This document shows positions 52,820 to 60,954 of a stretch of 64,000 bases of DNA, one piece after another. The stretch lies in NCBI RefSeq assembly GCF_013403865.1, contig NZ_JABFDK010000007.1, positions 90,879 through 154,878 of the forward strand. Reading direction: 5' to 3'. The stretch comes from Winogradskyella costae. GTDB taxonomy: Bacteria; Bacteroidota; Bacteroidia; Flavobacteriales; Flavobacteriaceae. A model generated the notes under the pieces. That model was not told where the DNA came from. It worked only from the letters and a program-made list of their open reading frames with translations, and did no database searches. Positions within the stretch are counted from its first letter, which is position 1, and each line of letters begins with the position of its first letter. The position numbers and the translations under genes were made by a program.

Positions 52820-52822
52820 AAT

Positions 52823-53758
52823 ATGAATAAACAAACACTCATAGAAGCGCACAACCGAATAAAACCTTTTATTCACCAAACACCAGTGCTAACCTCAGAA
52901 TTGCTAAATAAAGAAGCAGGCTTTAACCTGTTTTTCAAATGTGAGAACTTTCAAAAAATGGGAGCCTTTAAGATGCGAGGAGCTGCAAACGCTATCCTTT
53001 CACTTACTGATGCAGAAAGAGAACGTGGTGTGGTAACACATTCTTCAGGTAATTTTGCCCAAGCCGTTTCATTAGCAGCTAAAAAATTAGGAGTTAAGGC
53101 TTATATTGTAATGCCAGAAAATGCACCTCAAGTAAAAAAAGATGGTGTTAAAACGTATGATGGAGAAATTATAGAATGTGAATCGACACCTCAAGCAAGA
53201 GAAGCAGCAGCTAATAAAGTTAAGGAGGAAAAGGGAGCATCATTTTTACACCCATCTAATCAAGATGAGGTGATTTATGGTAATAGTACAGCAGCGATTG
53301 AATTATTAGAAGAGCAACCAGATTTAGATATTATTCTAGCACCTGTTGGAGGAGGAGGTCTTATTGCAGGAACTGCTTTGGCAGCACATTATTTCTCTGA
53401 AAAATGCAAAGTAATTGGTGCCGAGCCTAAAGCTGTTGATGATGCATATCGATCATTAATTTCGGGTAAAATAGAAACGAATACTACGTTTGCAACTATT
53501 GCAGATGGACTTCGAACAAATTTAGGTGACCGCAATTTTCCAATTATTCAAAAGCATGTAGAGAAAATAATTTGTGTAGAGGAAGAGGAAATTATCCATG
53601 CTATGCAATTGATTTGGGAACGCATGAAGATTATTGTAGAACCATCAAGTGCAGTAGCTTTTGCAGCTGTATTAAATAACAAAGAAGAATTTGCAACTAA
53701 AAACATCGGAATTATTATTTCTGGTGGTAATGTAGATGTGAAAAATCTGCCATTTTAG
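52823..53758 (+). CDS. PLP-dependent threonine/serine dehydratase-like enzyme inside the paa cluster
   Basis: 311 residues from the ATG at 52823; an upstream in-frame ATG at 52799 belongs to the repeat. Fold type II PLP enzyme: RIKPFIHQTPVLTSELLNKEAG, PLP lysine in GAFKMRGAANAI, SSGNFAQAVSLAAKKLG, the phosphate-cup PVGGGGLIAGTALAA, and IVEPSSAVAFAAVL. Single domain without an ACT regulatory part, so nearer to serine racemase/catabolic threonine dehydratase than to IlvA. No step in phenylacetate breakdown needs it; it may have a housekeeping or detoxifying role, or merely share the operon. Confidence 0.88.
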   Translation: MNKQTLIEAHNRIKPFIHQTPVLTSELLNKEAGFNLFFKCENFQKMGAFKMRGAANAILSLTDAERERGVVTHSSGNFAQAVSLAAKKLGVKAYIVMPENAPQVKKDGVKTYDGEIIECESTPQAREAAANKVKEEKGASFLHPSNQDEVIYGNSTAAIELLEEQPDLDIILAPVGGGGLIAGTALAAHYFSEKCKVIGAEPKAVDDAYRSLISGKIETNTTFATIADGLRTNLGDRNFPIIQKHVEKIICVEEEEIIHAMQLIWERMKIIVEPSSAVAFAAVLNNKEEFATKNIGIIISGGNVDVKNLPF

Positions 53759-53763
53759 ATAAC

Positions 53764-53790
53764 TGTCACCCTGAGCGCAGTCGAAGGGTA
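53764..53790. repeat. R3 palindromic repeat
   Basis: GTCACCCTGAGCGCAGTCGA then AGGGTA: arms ACCCT/AGGGT around the core GAGCGCAGTCGA. Located 6 nt after the PLP enzyme stop. Confidence 0.8.
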
Positions 53791-53806
53791 TCAATAAAAA
53801 AAATAA

Positions 53807-53836
53807 TTTGTCATTCCTGCGTAGGCAGGAATCCAC
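53807..53836. repeat. R1 palindromic repeat before paaH
   Basis: TTTGTCATTCCTGCGTAGGC then AGGAATCCAC, 16 nt before the paaH start. Confidence 0.85.
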
Positions 53837-53851
53837 AATAAAAGTAAAAAC

Positions 53852-55027
53852 ATGAACATAGGAATTATAGGTTCAGGAACCATGGGAAGCGGCATCGCAC
53901 AAGTAGCAGCAACTTCTGGTTGTCAAGTAAAATTATACGACACCAATCAAGCTGCTTTAGATAAAGCTAAAGCAAGTTTAGAGAAAATACTATTGCGTCT
54001 TATTGAAAAAGGACGAATTGATTCGGATGAAAAAAACAGAATCCAATCTAATATTTCTTATGTAGATAGTCTTAAAGATTTAGCTGATGCCAACTTAACG
54101 ATTGAAGCTATTATTGAAAACCTAGACATCAAGAAAAAAGTGTTTTCAGAATTGGAAAGCTATGTTTCAGATGATTGTATTATTGCATCCAACACATCAA
54201 GTTTATCAATAGCATCAATCGCTGCATCTCTGAATAAACCAGAACGTTGTGTAGGGATTCACTTTTTCAATCCAGCACCTTTAATGAAATTGGTAGAGGT
54301 TATTCCTGCTATTCAGACGTCAAAAGAAGTACTTGAAAAAGTCATACAAACTATAAAAGACTGGAAAAAAGTAGTAGCAGTTGCTAAAGACACACCAGGT
54401 TTTATTGTAAACCGTGTAGCAAGACCTTTTTATGGCGAAGGATTAAGAATTTATGAAGAAGGATTAGCCGATTTTGCAACTATAGACCACAGTTTAAAAT
54501 CTTTAGGAGGTTTCCGAATGGGACCATTCGAGTTGATGGATTTTATAGGTAATGATGTCAATTACACCGTAACCGAAACTGTTTTTACCGCGTTCTATTT
54601 CGACCCAAGATATAAACCTTCATTTACGCAAAAGCGTTTTACAGAAGCCGGTTATTTAGGTCGAAAATCAGGAAAAGGATTTTATGATTATGATGCAAAT
54701 GGAAGAAAAACAGAACGAACATCTGTCTCGTCGAGCGCAGTCGAGACGTCTCTTTCTGAAACTATTTTCAACCGCGTCCTAGTCATGCTCATCAACGAAG
54801 CAGCAGATGCTTTATTTTTAAACATCGCATCCGCTGAAGATATAGATATTGCCATGACAAAAGGAGTTAATTATCCAAAAGGATTATTAGCCTGGGCAGA
54901 CGAAAAAGGAATCGATTGGTGTGTGTCTAAATTAGACGAATTGTACAACGAATACCACGAAGATAGATACCGCTGTAGTCCGTTATTACGTAAAATGAAT
55001 AGAGAAAACCAAACGTTTTTTAATTAG
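53852..55027 (+). CDS. paaH: 3-hydroxyadipyl-CoA dehydrogenase PaaH
   Basis: 391 residues. N-terminal NAD domain: IGIIGSGTMGSGIAQVAATSGCQVKLYD; then CIIASNTSSLSIASIAASL, VGIHFFNPAPLMKLVEVIPA and VAKDTPGFIVNRVARPFYGEGLRIYEEG; first C-terminal 3HCDH domain to ~285 (GFYDYDANGRK) and a second one from ~303 (IFNRVLVMLINEAADALFLNIA). It oxidises 3-hydroxyadipyl-CoA to 3-oxoadipyl-CoA. The linker between the two C-terminal domains (residues 292-299, VSSSAVET) is encoded by an R3 palindrome in frame. Confidence 0.94.
   Translation: MNIGIIGSGTMGSGIAQVAATSGCQVKLYDTNQAALDKAKASLEKILLRLIEKGRIDSDEKNRIQSNISYVDSLKDLADANLTIEAIIENLDIKKKVFSELESYVSDDCIIASNTSSLSIASIAASLNKPERCVGIHFFNPAPLMKLVEVIPAIQTSKEVLEKVIQTIKDWKKVVAVAKDTPGFIVNRVARPFYGEGLRIYEEGLADFATIDHSLKSLGGFRMGPFELMDFIGNDVNYTVTETVFTAFYFDPRYKPSFTQKRFTEAGYLGRKSGKGFYDYDANGRKTERTSVSSSAVETSLSETIFNRVLVMLINEAADALFLNIASAEDIDIAMTKGVNYPKGLLAWADEKGIDWCVSKLDELYNEYHEDRYRCSPLLRKMNRENQTFFN
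54725..54747. repeat. R3 palindromic repeat inside the paaH coding sequence
   Basis: GTCTCGTCGAGCGCAGTCGA then GAC: 6-bp arms GTCTCG/CGAGAC around the same GAGCGCAGTCGA core as the intergenic copy at 53764. It is read as VSSSAVET without shifting the frame. Confidence 0.75.
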
Positions 55028-55030
55028 AAA

Positions 55031-55075
55031 CGTCAGTTCGAGTGAAATTGCTTTTTCTGCAATTTTGTATGAATA
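55031..55075. repeat. R2 palindromic repeat after paaH (3' end decayed)
   Basis: CGTCAGTTCGAGTGAAATTG, T-run, GCAATTTTGTATGAATAATA: the closing TCGAGAA is lost. Confidence 0.7.
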
Positions 55076-55090
55076 ATATAATTACAACGA

Positions 55091-55121
55091 TTTGTCATTC
55101 CGCACTTGATGCGGAATCCAC
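55091..55121. repeat. R1 variant palindromic repeat
   Basis: Same flanks as R1 (TTTGTCATTCC ... GGAATCCAC) but a different core, ATTCCGC-acttgat-GCGGAAT, showing compensatory changes in both arms. Confidence 0.8.
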
Positions 55122-55144
55122 AATAAAAGATAATAATTAAATAA

Positions 55145-55165
55145 GATTCCCACTTTCGTGGAAAG
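55145..55165. repeat. R1-type hairpin immediately before paaI
   Basis: GATTCCCACTTTCGTGGAAA: arms TTCCAC-like/GTGGAA; the paaI start is 5 nt after its end. Confidence 0.65.
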
Positions 55166-55170
55166 TAAAC

Positions 55171-55575
55171 ATGAAACCAGAGCAAATTCCACATAAAATG
55201 CTTTCCCAAGATGCCTACAGCACTTGGCTAGGAATAGAAATTCTAGAATGCGAAATAGGCCGTTGCAAAGTAGCAATGACCATTAGAAAGGAAATGCTAA
55301 ACAGCATGAATAAAGCACATGGTGGTATCAGTTATTCATTAGCCGATACGGCTTTCGGATTTGCAGCAAATACCCATGGTAAATATGCCGTTTCTATCGA
55401 AACAAGCATTAATCATATTGAAGCCTTAAACGAAGGTGATTATATTGTAGCAGAATCTGTAATAGAATCTGTGAAAAACAGATTAGGATTTAATATTATT
55501 GAAGTAAAACTAGGAGAAGAATTAGTAGCACTTTTTAAAGGTGTCGTTTATAGAACTCAAAAGGATTGGGAATAA
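55171..55575 (+). CDS. paaI: Hydroxyphenylacetyl-CoA thioesterase PaaI
   Basis: 134 residues, single hotdog fold. LSQDAYSTWLGIEILECEIGRCKVAMTIRKEMLNSMNKAHGGISYSLADTAFGFAANTHG contains the HGG...LAD catalytic region; VAESVIESVKNRLGFNIIEVKL follows. It hydrolyses dead-end ring-hydroxylated phenylacetyl-CoA esters, freeing CoA. Confidence 0.94.
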   Translation: MKPEQIPHKMLSQDAYSTWLGIEILECEIGRCKVAMTIRKEMLNSMNKAHGGISYSLADTAFGFAANTHGKYAVSIETSINHIEALNEGDYIVAESVIESVKNRLGFNIIEVKLGEELVALFKGVVYRTQKDWE

Positions 55576-55595
55576 AATAGTAAAAATATAAAATT

Positions 55596-56456
55596 ATGAA
55601 ATGGAAAGGTAGACGACAAAGCGGGAATCTTGAAGACCAACGCGGCATGGGAACTAAAGGTAAAGTTGCAGCTGGTGGTGGAGTTATTGCCGTAGTTGTA
55701 ATTTTATTGCAACTTTTTGGAGGTGAAACTGGTCAGCAAATAGCACCAATCATAGAGCAGGTAGCTAATAGTCAAACCACTCAGCAAGTAGAACAAAGAG
55801 ATTTAACCAGCGAAGAGCTTGAAATGGGCGATTTTATGGCAACTGTTTTGGCCGACACCGAAGATGTGTGGAACCAAATATTTAGAGACTACAATCTAGG
55901 GGATTATAAAGAACCAAAAATGGTATTATTCACAGATGCGGTTTCTACAGCTTGCGGTAGTGCAACTTCAGCTTCTGGACCTTTTTACTGTCCTGGCGAT
56001 CAAAAATTATATATGGATTTAGCTTTTTTTGACGAACTAAAAACACGTTTTGGAGCAAAAGGTGGCGATTTTGCAATAGCTTACGTCACAGCACACGAGG
56101 TTGGTCATCATATCCAAACACTTTTAGGAACTTCAAACAAAGTAAGACAATTACAAAGTCAAACAAATCAAGTAGGAGCAAATAAATTGTCTGTTGCACA
56201 AGAATTACAAGCCGATTTTTACGCAGGAGTTTGGGCACATCACAATAAAAAATATTTACAAGCAGGAGATATTGAGGAAGCCATGAGCGCTGCCAATGCT
56301 GTTGGTGACGATGCCATACAAAAAAGAAGTACTGGAAGTGTAAATTCAGATAGTTTTACACATGGTACGTCTAAACAACGTATGGAGTGGTTTATGAAAG
56401 GCTACAACACAGGAGATATTAGAAATGGAGATACGTTTTCTGCACTTTTAGATTAA
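55596..56456 (+). CDS. Neutral zinc metallopeptidase (YpfJ family)
   Basis: 286 residues. N-terminal membrane anchor ~28-45 (GKVAAGGGVIAVVVILLQLF) after RRQSGNLEDQRG, and a periplasmic peptidase domain with zinc motif AYVTAHEVGHHIQTLLG, AQELQADFYAGVWAHH and SFTHGTSKQRMEWFMKGYNTGDI. It starts 20 nt after paaI, the only paa-cluster gap without a repeat, suggesting tight coupling. The family is not known to act in phenylacetate breakdown; the association is by position only. Confidence 0.92.
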   Translation: MKWKGRRQSGNLEDQRGMGTKGKVAAGGGVIAVVVILLQLFGGETGQQIAPIIEQVANSQTTQQVEQRDLTSEELEMGDFMATVLADTEDVWNQIFRDYNLGDYKEPKMVLFTDAVSTACGSATSASGPFYCPGDQKLYMDLAFFDELKTRFGAKGGDFAIAYVTAHEVGHHIQTLLGTSNKVRQLQSQTNQVGANKLSVAQELQADFYAGVWAHHNKKYLQAGDIEEAMSAANAVGDDAIQKRSTGSVNSDSFTHGTSKQRMEWFMKGYNTGDIRNGDTFSALLD

Positions 56457-56497
56457 CCAATTCCAGCTAAAACAAGACAATCTATTGTTTATAACAA

Positions 56498-56530
56498 TTT
56501 GTCATTCCTGTATAGGCAGGAATCTACAAT
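56498..56530. repeat. R1 palindromic repeat before paaJ
   Basis: TTTGTCATTCCTGTATAGGC then AGGAATCTAC; one base of the arm differs (T for C). Confidence 0.75.
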
Positions 56531-56570
56531 AAGAGTAAAAATATTAATTTGAAATAGTAGATTCAATTTC

Positions 56571-56598
56571 AAAATCAATTTCAATATCAATTTCAAAA
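56571..56598. repeat. Short direct repeats upstream of paaJ
   Basis: Three imperfect copies of (A)TCAATTTCAA(A/T) run into the paaJ start codon at 56599, continuing a preceding partial copy at 56561; no dyad symmetry. Confidence 0.5.
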
Positions 56599-57807
56599 AT
56601 GAAAGAAGCATACATAATAGACGGCATTAGAACACCAATAGGAAATTACAAAGGAACTTTATCTGCTGTTAGAACAGACGATTTAGGAGCATTAGTGATT
56701 CAAGAAATCGTAAAACGAAACCCAAGTATTCCAAAGGAAGCTTACGACGATGTTATTATGGGTTGCGCCAACCAAGCAGGAGAAGACAATCGTAATGTAG
56801 CGAGAATGTCTTCACTTCTTGCAGGATTACCATATACTGTTCCTGGAGAAACTGTAAACCGATTATGTAGTTCTGGTCTATCCGCAATCATTCACGCTAA
56901 TCGTGCCATAAAAACAGGTGATGGAGACGTGTTTATTTCTGGTGGAGTTGAAAACATGACACGTGGACCTTACGTTATGGCAAAACCATCATCCGCATTT
57001 GGAGGCGATTCTAAACTATACGATTCTACTTTCGGATGGCGATTTGTAAACCCGAAAATGCACGAAATGTATGGCACAGATGGCATGGGAATGACGGCAG
57101 AAAACTTAGTAGAAAAATATAATATATCTCGCGAAGACCAAGATAAATTCGCACTTTGGAGTCAGCAAAAGGCAACCAAAGCACAAGAAAACGGACGACT
57201 AGCAAAAGAAATTGTTACTGTCGAAATTCCGCAACGTAAAAAAGATCCTATCCAATTTTCAAAAGATGAGTTTATAAAACCAAGCTCTTCCTTAGAAGTT
57301 TTAGGGAAACTAAGGGCAGCTTTTAAAAAGAAAGACGGAAGCGTAACTGCAGGAAATTCTTCTGGATTAAATGATGGTGCAGCGGCAACCATTATTGCGA
57401 GTGAAGATGCAGTAAAAAAGTACAATCTCAAACCAATAGCTAGAATTGTAAGTTCTGCAGTGGTTGGCGTCGAGCCAAGAATCATGGGTATTGGTCCTGT
57501 GCAAGCGTCTAATAAAGCATTAGAAAAAGCAGGTTTAACCATGGACGATATGGATATCATCGAGCTTAACGAAGCCTTTGCGGCACAAGCTTTGGCATGC
57601 ATTCGCGCTTGGGGATTAGAAGATAACGACCCAAGAATTAATCCAAATGGTGGTGCTATTGCCATTGGTCATCCGCTTGGTGTTACTGGTACAAGAGTTG
57701 CTTATTCTGCGGCTTTAGAATTGCAAGAACAGAATAAAAAATACGCGTTAATTACCATGTGTATTGGCGTTGGTCAAGGTTATGCAGCGATTATTGAAAG
57801 AGTCTAA
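56599..57807 (+). CDS. paaJ: 3-oxoadipyl-CoA/3-oxo-5,6-dehydrosuberyl-CoA thiolase PaaJ
   Basis: 402 residues. Active-site Cys in VNRLCSSGLSAIIHANRAI, NEAFAAQALACIRAWG, GGAIAIGHPLGVTGTR and the second catalytic Cys in LITMCIGVGQGYAAI. EAYIIDGIRTPIGNYKGTL start. It performs the two thiolytic cleavages that yield acetyl-CoA and succinyl-CoA at the end of the pathway. The stop codon abuts an R1 repeat. Confidence 0.96.
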   Translation: MKEAYIIDGIRTPIGNYKGTLSAVRTDDLGALVIQEIVKRNPSIPKEAYDDVIMGCANQAGEDNRNVARMSSLLAGLPYTVPGETVNRLCSSGLSAIIHANRAIKTGDGDVFISGGVENMTRGPYVMAKPSSAFGGDSKLYDSTFGWRFVNPKMHEMYGTDGMGMTAENLVEKYNISREDQDKFALWSQQKATKAQENGRLAKEIVTVEIPQRKKDPIQFSKDEFIKPSSSLEVLGKLRAAFKKKDGSVTAGNSSGLNDGAAATIIASEDAVKKYNLKPIARIVSSAVVGVEPRIMGIGPVQASNKALEKAGLTMDDMDIIELNEAFAAQALACIRAWGLEDNDPRINPNGGAIAIGHPLGVTGTRVAYSAALELQEQNKKYALITMCIGVGQGYAAIIERV

Positions 57808-57830
57808 TTCCTGCGCAGGCAGGAATCTCA
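57806..57830. repeat. R1 palindromic repeat at the paaJ stop codon
   Basis: ATTCCTGCGCAGGCAGGAAT then CTCAT; it overlaps the last bases of the stop codon. Confidence 0.85.
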
Positions 57831-57912
57831 TAGCAAGAGGGAAATAATCTTTGACTAAGATAAAAAAACATAGCAAGTAAGTGCGTTAGGGATTGAAGTG
57901 GCATCCTTTTTT

Positions 57913-57958
57913 GCGTCAGTTCGAGTGAAATTGCTTTTTGGCAATTTTGTATCGAGAA
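57913..57958. repeat. R2 palindromic repeat between paaJ and paaZ
   Basis: GCGTCAGTTCGAGTGAAATTG-type opening, T-run, GCAATTTTGTATCGAGAA closing; inner arms AAATTGC/GCAATTT. Confidence 0.8.
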
Positions 57959-58023
57959 CAAGTAAAAAAGATATAACGGAAAGCCCGACCTTTAGGTAAC
58001 GCTAAAAAAATAGTAATTTAATA

Positions 58024-58044
58024 GATACCTGCCTTCGCAGGCAT
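58024..58044. repeat. R1-type hairpin immediately before paaZ
   Basis: GATACCTGCCTTCGCAGGCA: arms CCTGC/GCAGG with loop CTTC; the paaZ ATG is 5 nt after its end. Confidence 0.75.
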
Positions 58045-58049
58045 TTGAT

Positions 58050-60551
58050 ATGAATAAAATAGAGCACTACGTTCAAGGACAATGGACAACAGGTAAAGAA
58101 GAAGGAATACCAATTCTAGATGCAGTAACTGGCGAAGCTTTTACAAGCATTGCTATCGAAGGTTTAGACGTTCCTGAAATTCTTAACTACGGTAGAACAA
58201 AAGGAGGAGAGGTTCTTCGAAAAATGACATTCCAAGAACGTGGAAACATGCTTAAAAGTTTAGCTTTATATCTTACCAAAAGAAAAAATGCATTTTACGA
58301 ATTAAGTTACAGAACAGGAGCAACCAAAGTAGATAGTTGGATCGACATCGAAGGTGGTTTCGGAAACCTATTCGCCAATGCTTCTCTAAGAAAACTTTTT
58401 CCAAATCAGCCATATCACGTAGAAGGAGATGCTATCGATTTATCTCGTGGCGGACGCTTTATGGCACATCATATTATGGTGCCCAAAAAAGGAATTGCAG
58501 TGCATATTAATGCATTCAATTTCCCTGTTTGGGGAATGTTAGAAAAGTGCGCAGTAAACTGGATGGCTGGAGTGCCAGCAGTAGTTTTACCAGCACCTTC
58601 ATCTTCTTATTTAGCTGAAGCTGTAGCAAGAGAAATAATAGCCTCAGGTATTTTACCAGAAGGCGCATTACAAATCATAAACGGAACGGTTAAAAATATT
58701 CTAGACACTGTAGAGTCTCAAGATGTTGTAACATTTACGGGTTCTGCAAAAGTAGGTCGCTTATTAAAAGCACATCCACGATTGATACAAGAATCTGTGC
58801 CATTTACAATGGAAGCCGATTCTTTAAACGCATCAATCTTAGGAGAAGATGCCGTTCCAGGAACACCAGAATTCGATTTATTTATTAAAGAAGTAAGAAA
58901 AGAAATGACGGTTAAAGCAGGACAAAAATGTACTGCAATACGTAGAATCATTGTTCCACAAAATTTAGTGGAAGATGTGCAAACTGCATTATCTAAAGCT
59001 TTAGATAAAGTCACTATTGGAGATCCAAGACTTAAAGAAGTTAGAATGGGATCTTTAGTAAGTCATCAACAAGTACAAGCGGTTAGAGATTCTGTAAATG
59101 ATTTGTCTAAAGAAGCACAAATCGTTTATGGAAGTTTAGATGAAATAAACACGATTGGAGCAGATGCTAAAAAAGGCGCTTTTATTAGCCCGATTTTATT
59201 ACGTTCTGATCACCCTTTTGAAAATACAGTCATTCACGAACGCGAAGCCTTTGGTCCAGTAAGTACCATTATGCCTTATAAGAATTTAGATGAAGCGATT
59301 ACTTTAGCGCAAATGGGTAAAGGTTCGCTAGTTTCTTCTATTGCAACAAACGATGATAAGATTGCGAAAGAGTATGTTATAAATGCAGCATCTCATCATG
59401 GTCGTATAATGGTGGTTAATCGCGATATGGCTAAAGAAAGTACTGGTCATGGTTCGCCATTACCATATTTAGTGCATGGAGGTCCAGGTCGTGCTGGAGG
59501 TGGAGAAGAAATGGGAGGAATGCGTGGAATAAAACATTATTTGCAACGCACAGCAATCCAAGGTTCACCAACAACAATAACCGAAATTACTGGTATATAC
59601 CAACAAAACGCAAAGTATAAGGAAGCAGAAATGCATCCATTTAAATACCATTGGGAAGACATCCAACCTGGAATGTCTATGAAAACCCACAGACGTACAT
59701 TTACCGATACCGATATTATCAATTTTGCAAATGTTACTTGGGATCATTTCTATGCACATACCGATATTACTTCTTTAGACGGAAGTATTTTTGAACAAAG
59801 AACGGCCCATGGTTATTTCATTATTTCAGCAGCAGCAGGATTGTTTGTATATCCGAATAAAGGACCAGTTTCTGCGAATTACGGATTAGAAGAATGCAGA
59901 TTCTTACGTCCGTTATATCACAACGATACTATTTACGTACGCCTAACGTGTAAGCAAAAAGTAGATAGAGACGTCGCTTCCGCAGAACATCCTAGCGGAA
60001 TTGTAAAATGGTATGCAGAAATTTTTGATGCTAATACCAATGAGAAAGTAGCATTCGCAACAGTCTTAACTATGGTTCAGAAAAAACAAGAAGTTTTAAC
60101 TGAAATGACTGAAGATAAAATCAACGAATGTCTTTATGCATTAAAGGAAGATGCAAAACCTAAATGGGGAATTATGACACCTCAGCATATGATTGAGCAT
60201 TTAGAATACACTTATAAAATTGCTTCAGGAGAAATTCAAGATTTTGAAATCGCAACACCTGAAAAGATTTTAGAGAAAGTGCATAATAGTTTATGGAATT
60301 ATGATAAATTCCCAAAGAACTCTCAATTTCCTCAGTTAGAAAAAGACACTTTAGATACATTAAAGCATCCTGATTTGACTACAGCAATAGAAAAGTTTAA
60401 AGGACAAAGAGAAACCTATTTAGCGTATTTTAAAGAAAATCCGGAGGCTAAATTAAATAATTTAGTCTTCGGAGAATTAAATAAATATGAATCGTATTTA
60501 TTAGAAAGAAAACATTTAAATCATCATTTCGAGCAATTTGGATTACTATAA
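58050..60551 (+). CDS. paaZ: Bifunctional oxepin-CoA hydrolase / semialdehyde dehydrogenase PaaZ with C-terminal DUF1569/DinB-like extension
   Basis: 833 residues; E. coli PaaZ has 681. Residues ~1-520 form an aldehyde dehydrogenase: FNFPVWGMLEKCAVNWMAG, FTGSAKVGRLL, catalytic Glu in FTMEADSLNAS and Cys in KAGQKCTAIRR. Residues ~530-680 are a MaoC-type hydratase (WDHFYAHTD, AHGYFIISAAAGLFV, EECRFLRPLYHNDTIYVRLTC). Residues ~685-833 are an added helical domain (LYALKEDAKPKWGIMTPQHMIEHLEYTYKIASGE, SYLLERKHLNHHFEQFGLL) resembling DUF1569 of the DinB-like superfamily. It opens the oxepin ring and oxidises the resulting semialdehyde. Confidence 0.95.
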   Translation: MNKIEHYVQGQWTTGKEEGIPILDAVTGEAFTSIAIEGLDVPEILNYGRTKGGEVLRKMTFQERGNMLKSLALYLTKRKNAFYELSYRTGATKVDSWIDIEGGFGNLFANASLRKLFPNQPYHVEGDAIDLSRGGRFMAHHIMVPKKGIAVHINAFNFPVWGMLEKCAVNWMAGVPAVVLPAPSSSYLAEAVAREIIASGILPEGALQIINGTVKNILDTVESQDVVTFTGSAKVGRLLKAHPRLIQESVPFTMEADSLNASILGEDAVPGTPEFDLFIKEVRKEMTVKAGQKCTAIRRIIVPQNLVEDVQTALSKALDKVTIGDPRLKEVRMGSLVSHQQVQAVRDSVNDLSKEAQIVYGSLDEINTIGADAKKGAFISPILLRSDHPFENTVIHEREAFGPVSTIMPYKNLDEAITLAQMGKGSLVSSIATNDDKIAKEYVINAASHHGRIMVVNRDMAKESTGHGSPLPYLVHGGPGRAGGGEEMGGMRGIKHYLQRTAIQGSPTTITEITGIYQQNAKYKEAEMHPFKYHWEDIQPGMSMKTHRRTFTDTDIINFANVTWDHFYAHTDITSLDGSIFEQRTAHGYFIISAAAGLFVYPNKGPVSANYGLEECRFLRPLYHNDTIYVRLTCKQKVDRDVASAEHPSGIVKWYAEIFDANTNEKVAFATVLTMVQKKQEVLTEMTEDKINECLYALKEDAKPKWGIMTPQHMIEHLEYTYKIASGEIQDFEIATPEKILEKVHNSLWNYDKFPKNSQFPQLEKDTLDTLKHPDLTTAIEKFKGQRETYLAYFKENPEAKLNNLVFGELNKYESYLLERKHLNHHFEQFGLL

Positions 60552-60564
60552 TTATTAATAGAAA

Positions 60565-60594
60565 GTCACTGCGCACGTGTTGCGCAGTCGCATT
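60565..60594 (+). repeat. R4 palindromic repeat, left copy flanking the GIY-YIG gene
   Basis: GTCACTGCGCACGTGTTGCG then CAGTCGCATT. The inner palindrome TGCGCACGTGTTGCGCA is nearly self-complementary. It starts 13 nt after the paaZ stop. Confidence 0.8.
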
Positions 60595-60638
60595 AATGTT
60601 GACGAAATACTTTAATGCATTCGCTTAAATGAAACGTA

Positions 60639-60950
60639 ATGTCTAAAAAATATTATACATACATTCTAACACATGAAAGAAATCACATTTTTTATGTTGG
60701 AGTTACAAATAATATTGAGAGACGAATGAGTGAGCACAAAACAACAACTTTTGGAACACACGTTGGACATTATAATATTAAAAAATTAGTTTATTTTGAA
60801 GAGCACTCAGATATAAGGATTGCTATTAGAAGAGAAAAGACCATTAAGAAATGGAAAAAAGAATGGAAGTCCAATATAATAATAGTAATGAATCCGGAAT
60901 GGATCGACTTGAGTTTAGGCTGGGATCTGTCCAAATATATTAAGAACTAA
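60639..60950 (+). CDS. GIY-YIG nuclease family protein, bracketed by inverted repeats
   Basis: 103 residues, a single GIY-YIG domain of the YhbQ/UPF0213-like type. YYTYILTHERNHIFYVGVTNNIERRMSEHK gives the two Tyr/Gly strands (YTY ... YVG) and the catalytic Arg helix; FEEHSDIRIAIRREKTIKKWKKEWK supplies the metal-binding Glu, and MNPEWIDLS the conserved end. It is inserted between paaZ and paaF and flanked by inverted copies of the R4 repeat (60565-60594 and 60955-60984, 26 of 30 identical). It has no role in phenylacetate degradation and looks like a mobile unit. Confidence 0.9.
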   Translation: MSKKYYTYILTHERNHIFYVGVTNNIERRMSEHKTTTFGTHVGHYNIKKLVYFEEHSDIRIAIRREKTIKKWKKEWKSNIIIVMNPEWIDLSLGWDLSKYIKN

Positions 60951-60954
60951 AATA

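Noticed and set aside
57162..57665. 167-residue antisense frame inside paaJ
   Set aside because: It lies wholly within a strongly conserved thiolase on the other strand and has no domain-like composition.
48861..58044. Repeats in the paa region as a CRISPR array
   Set aside because: The copies are palindromic, of several families, irregularly spaced by whole genes and without spacers or cas genes.
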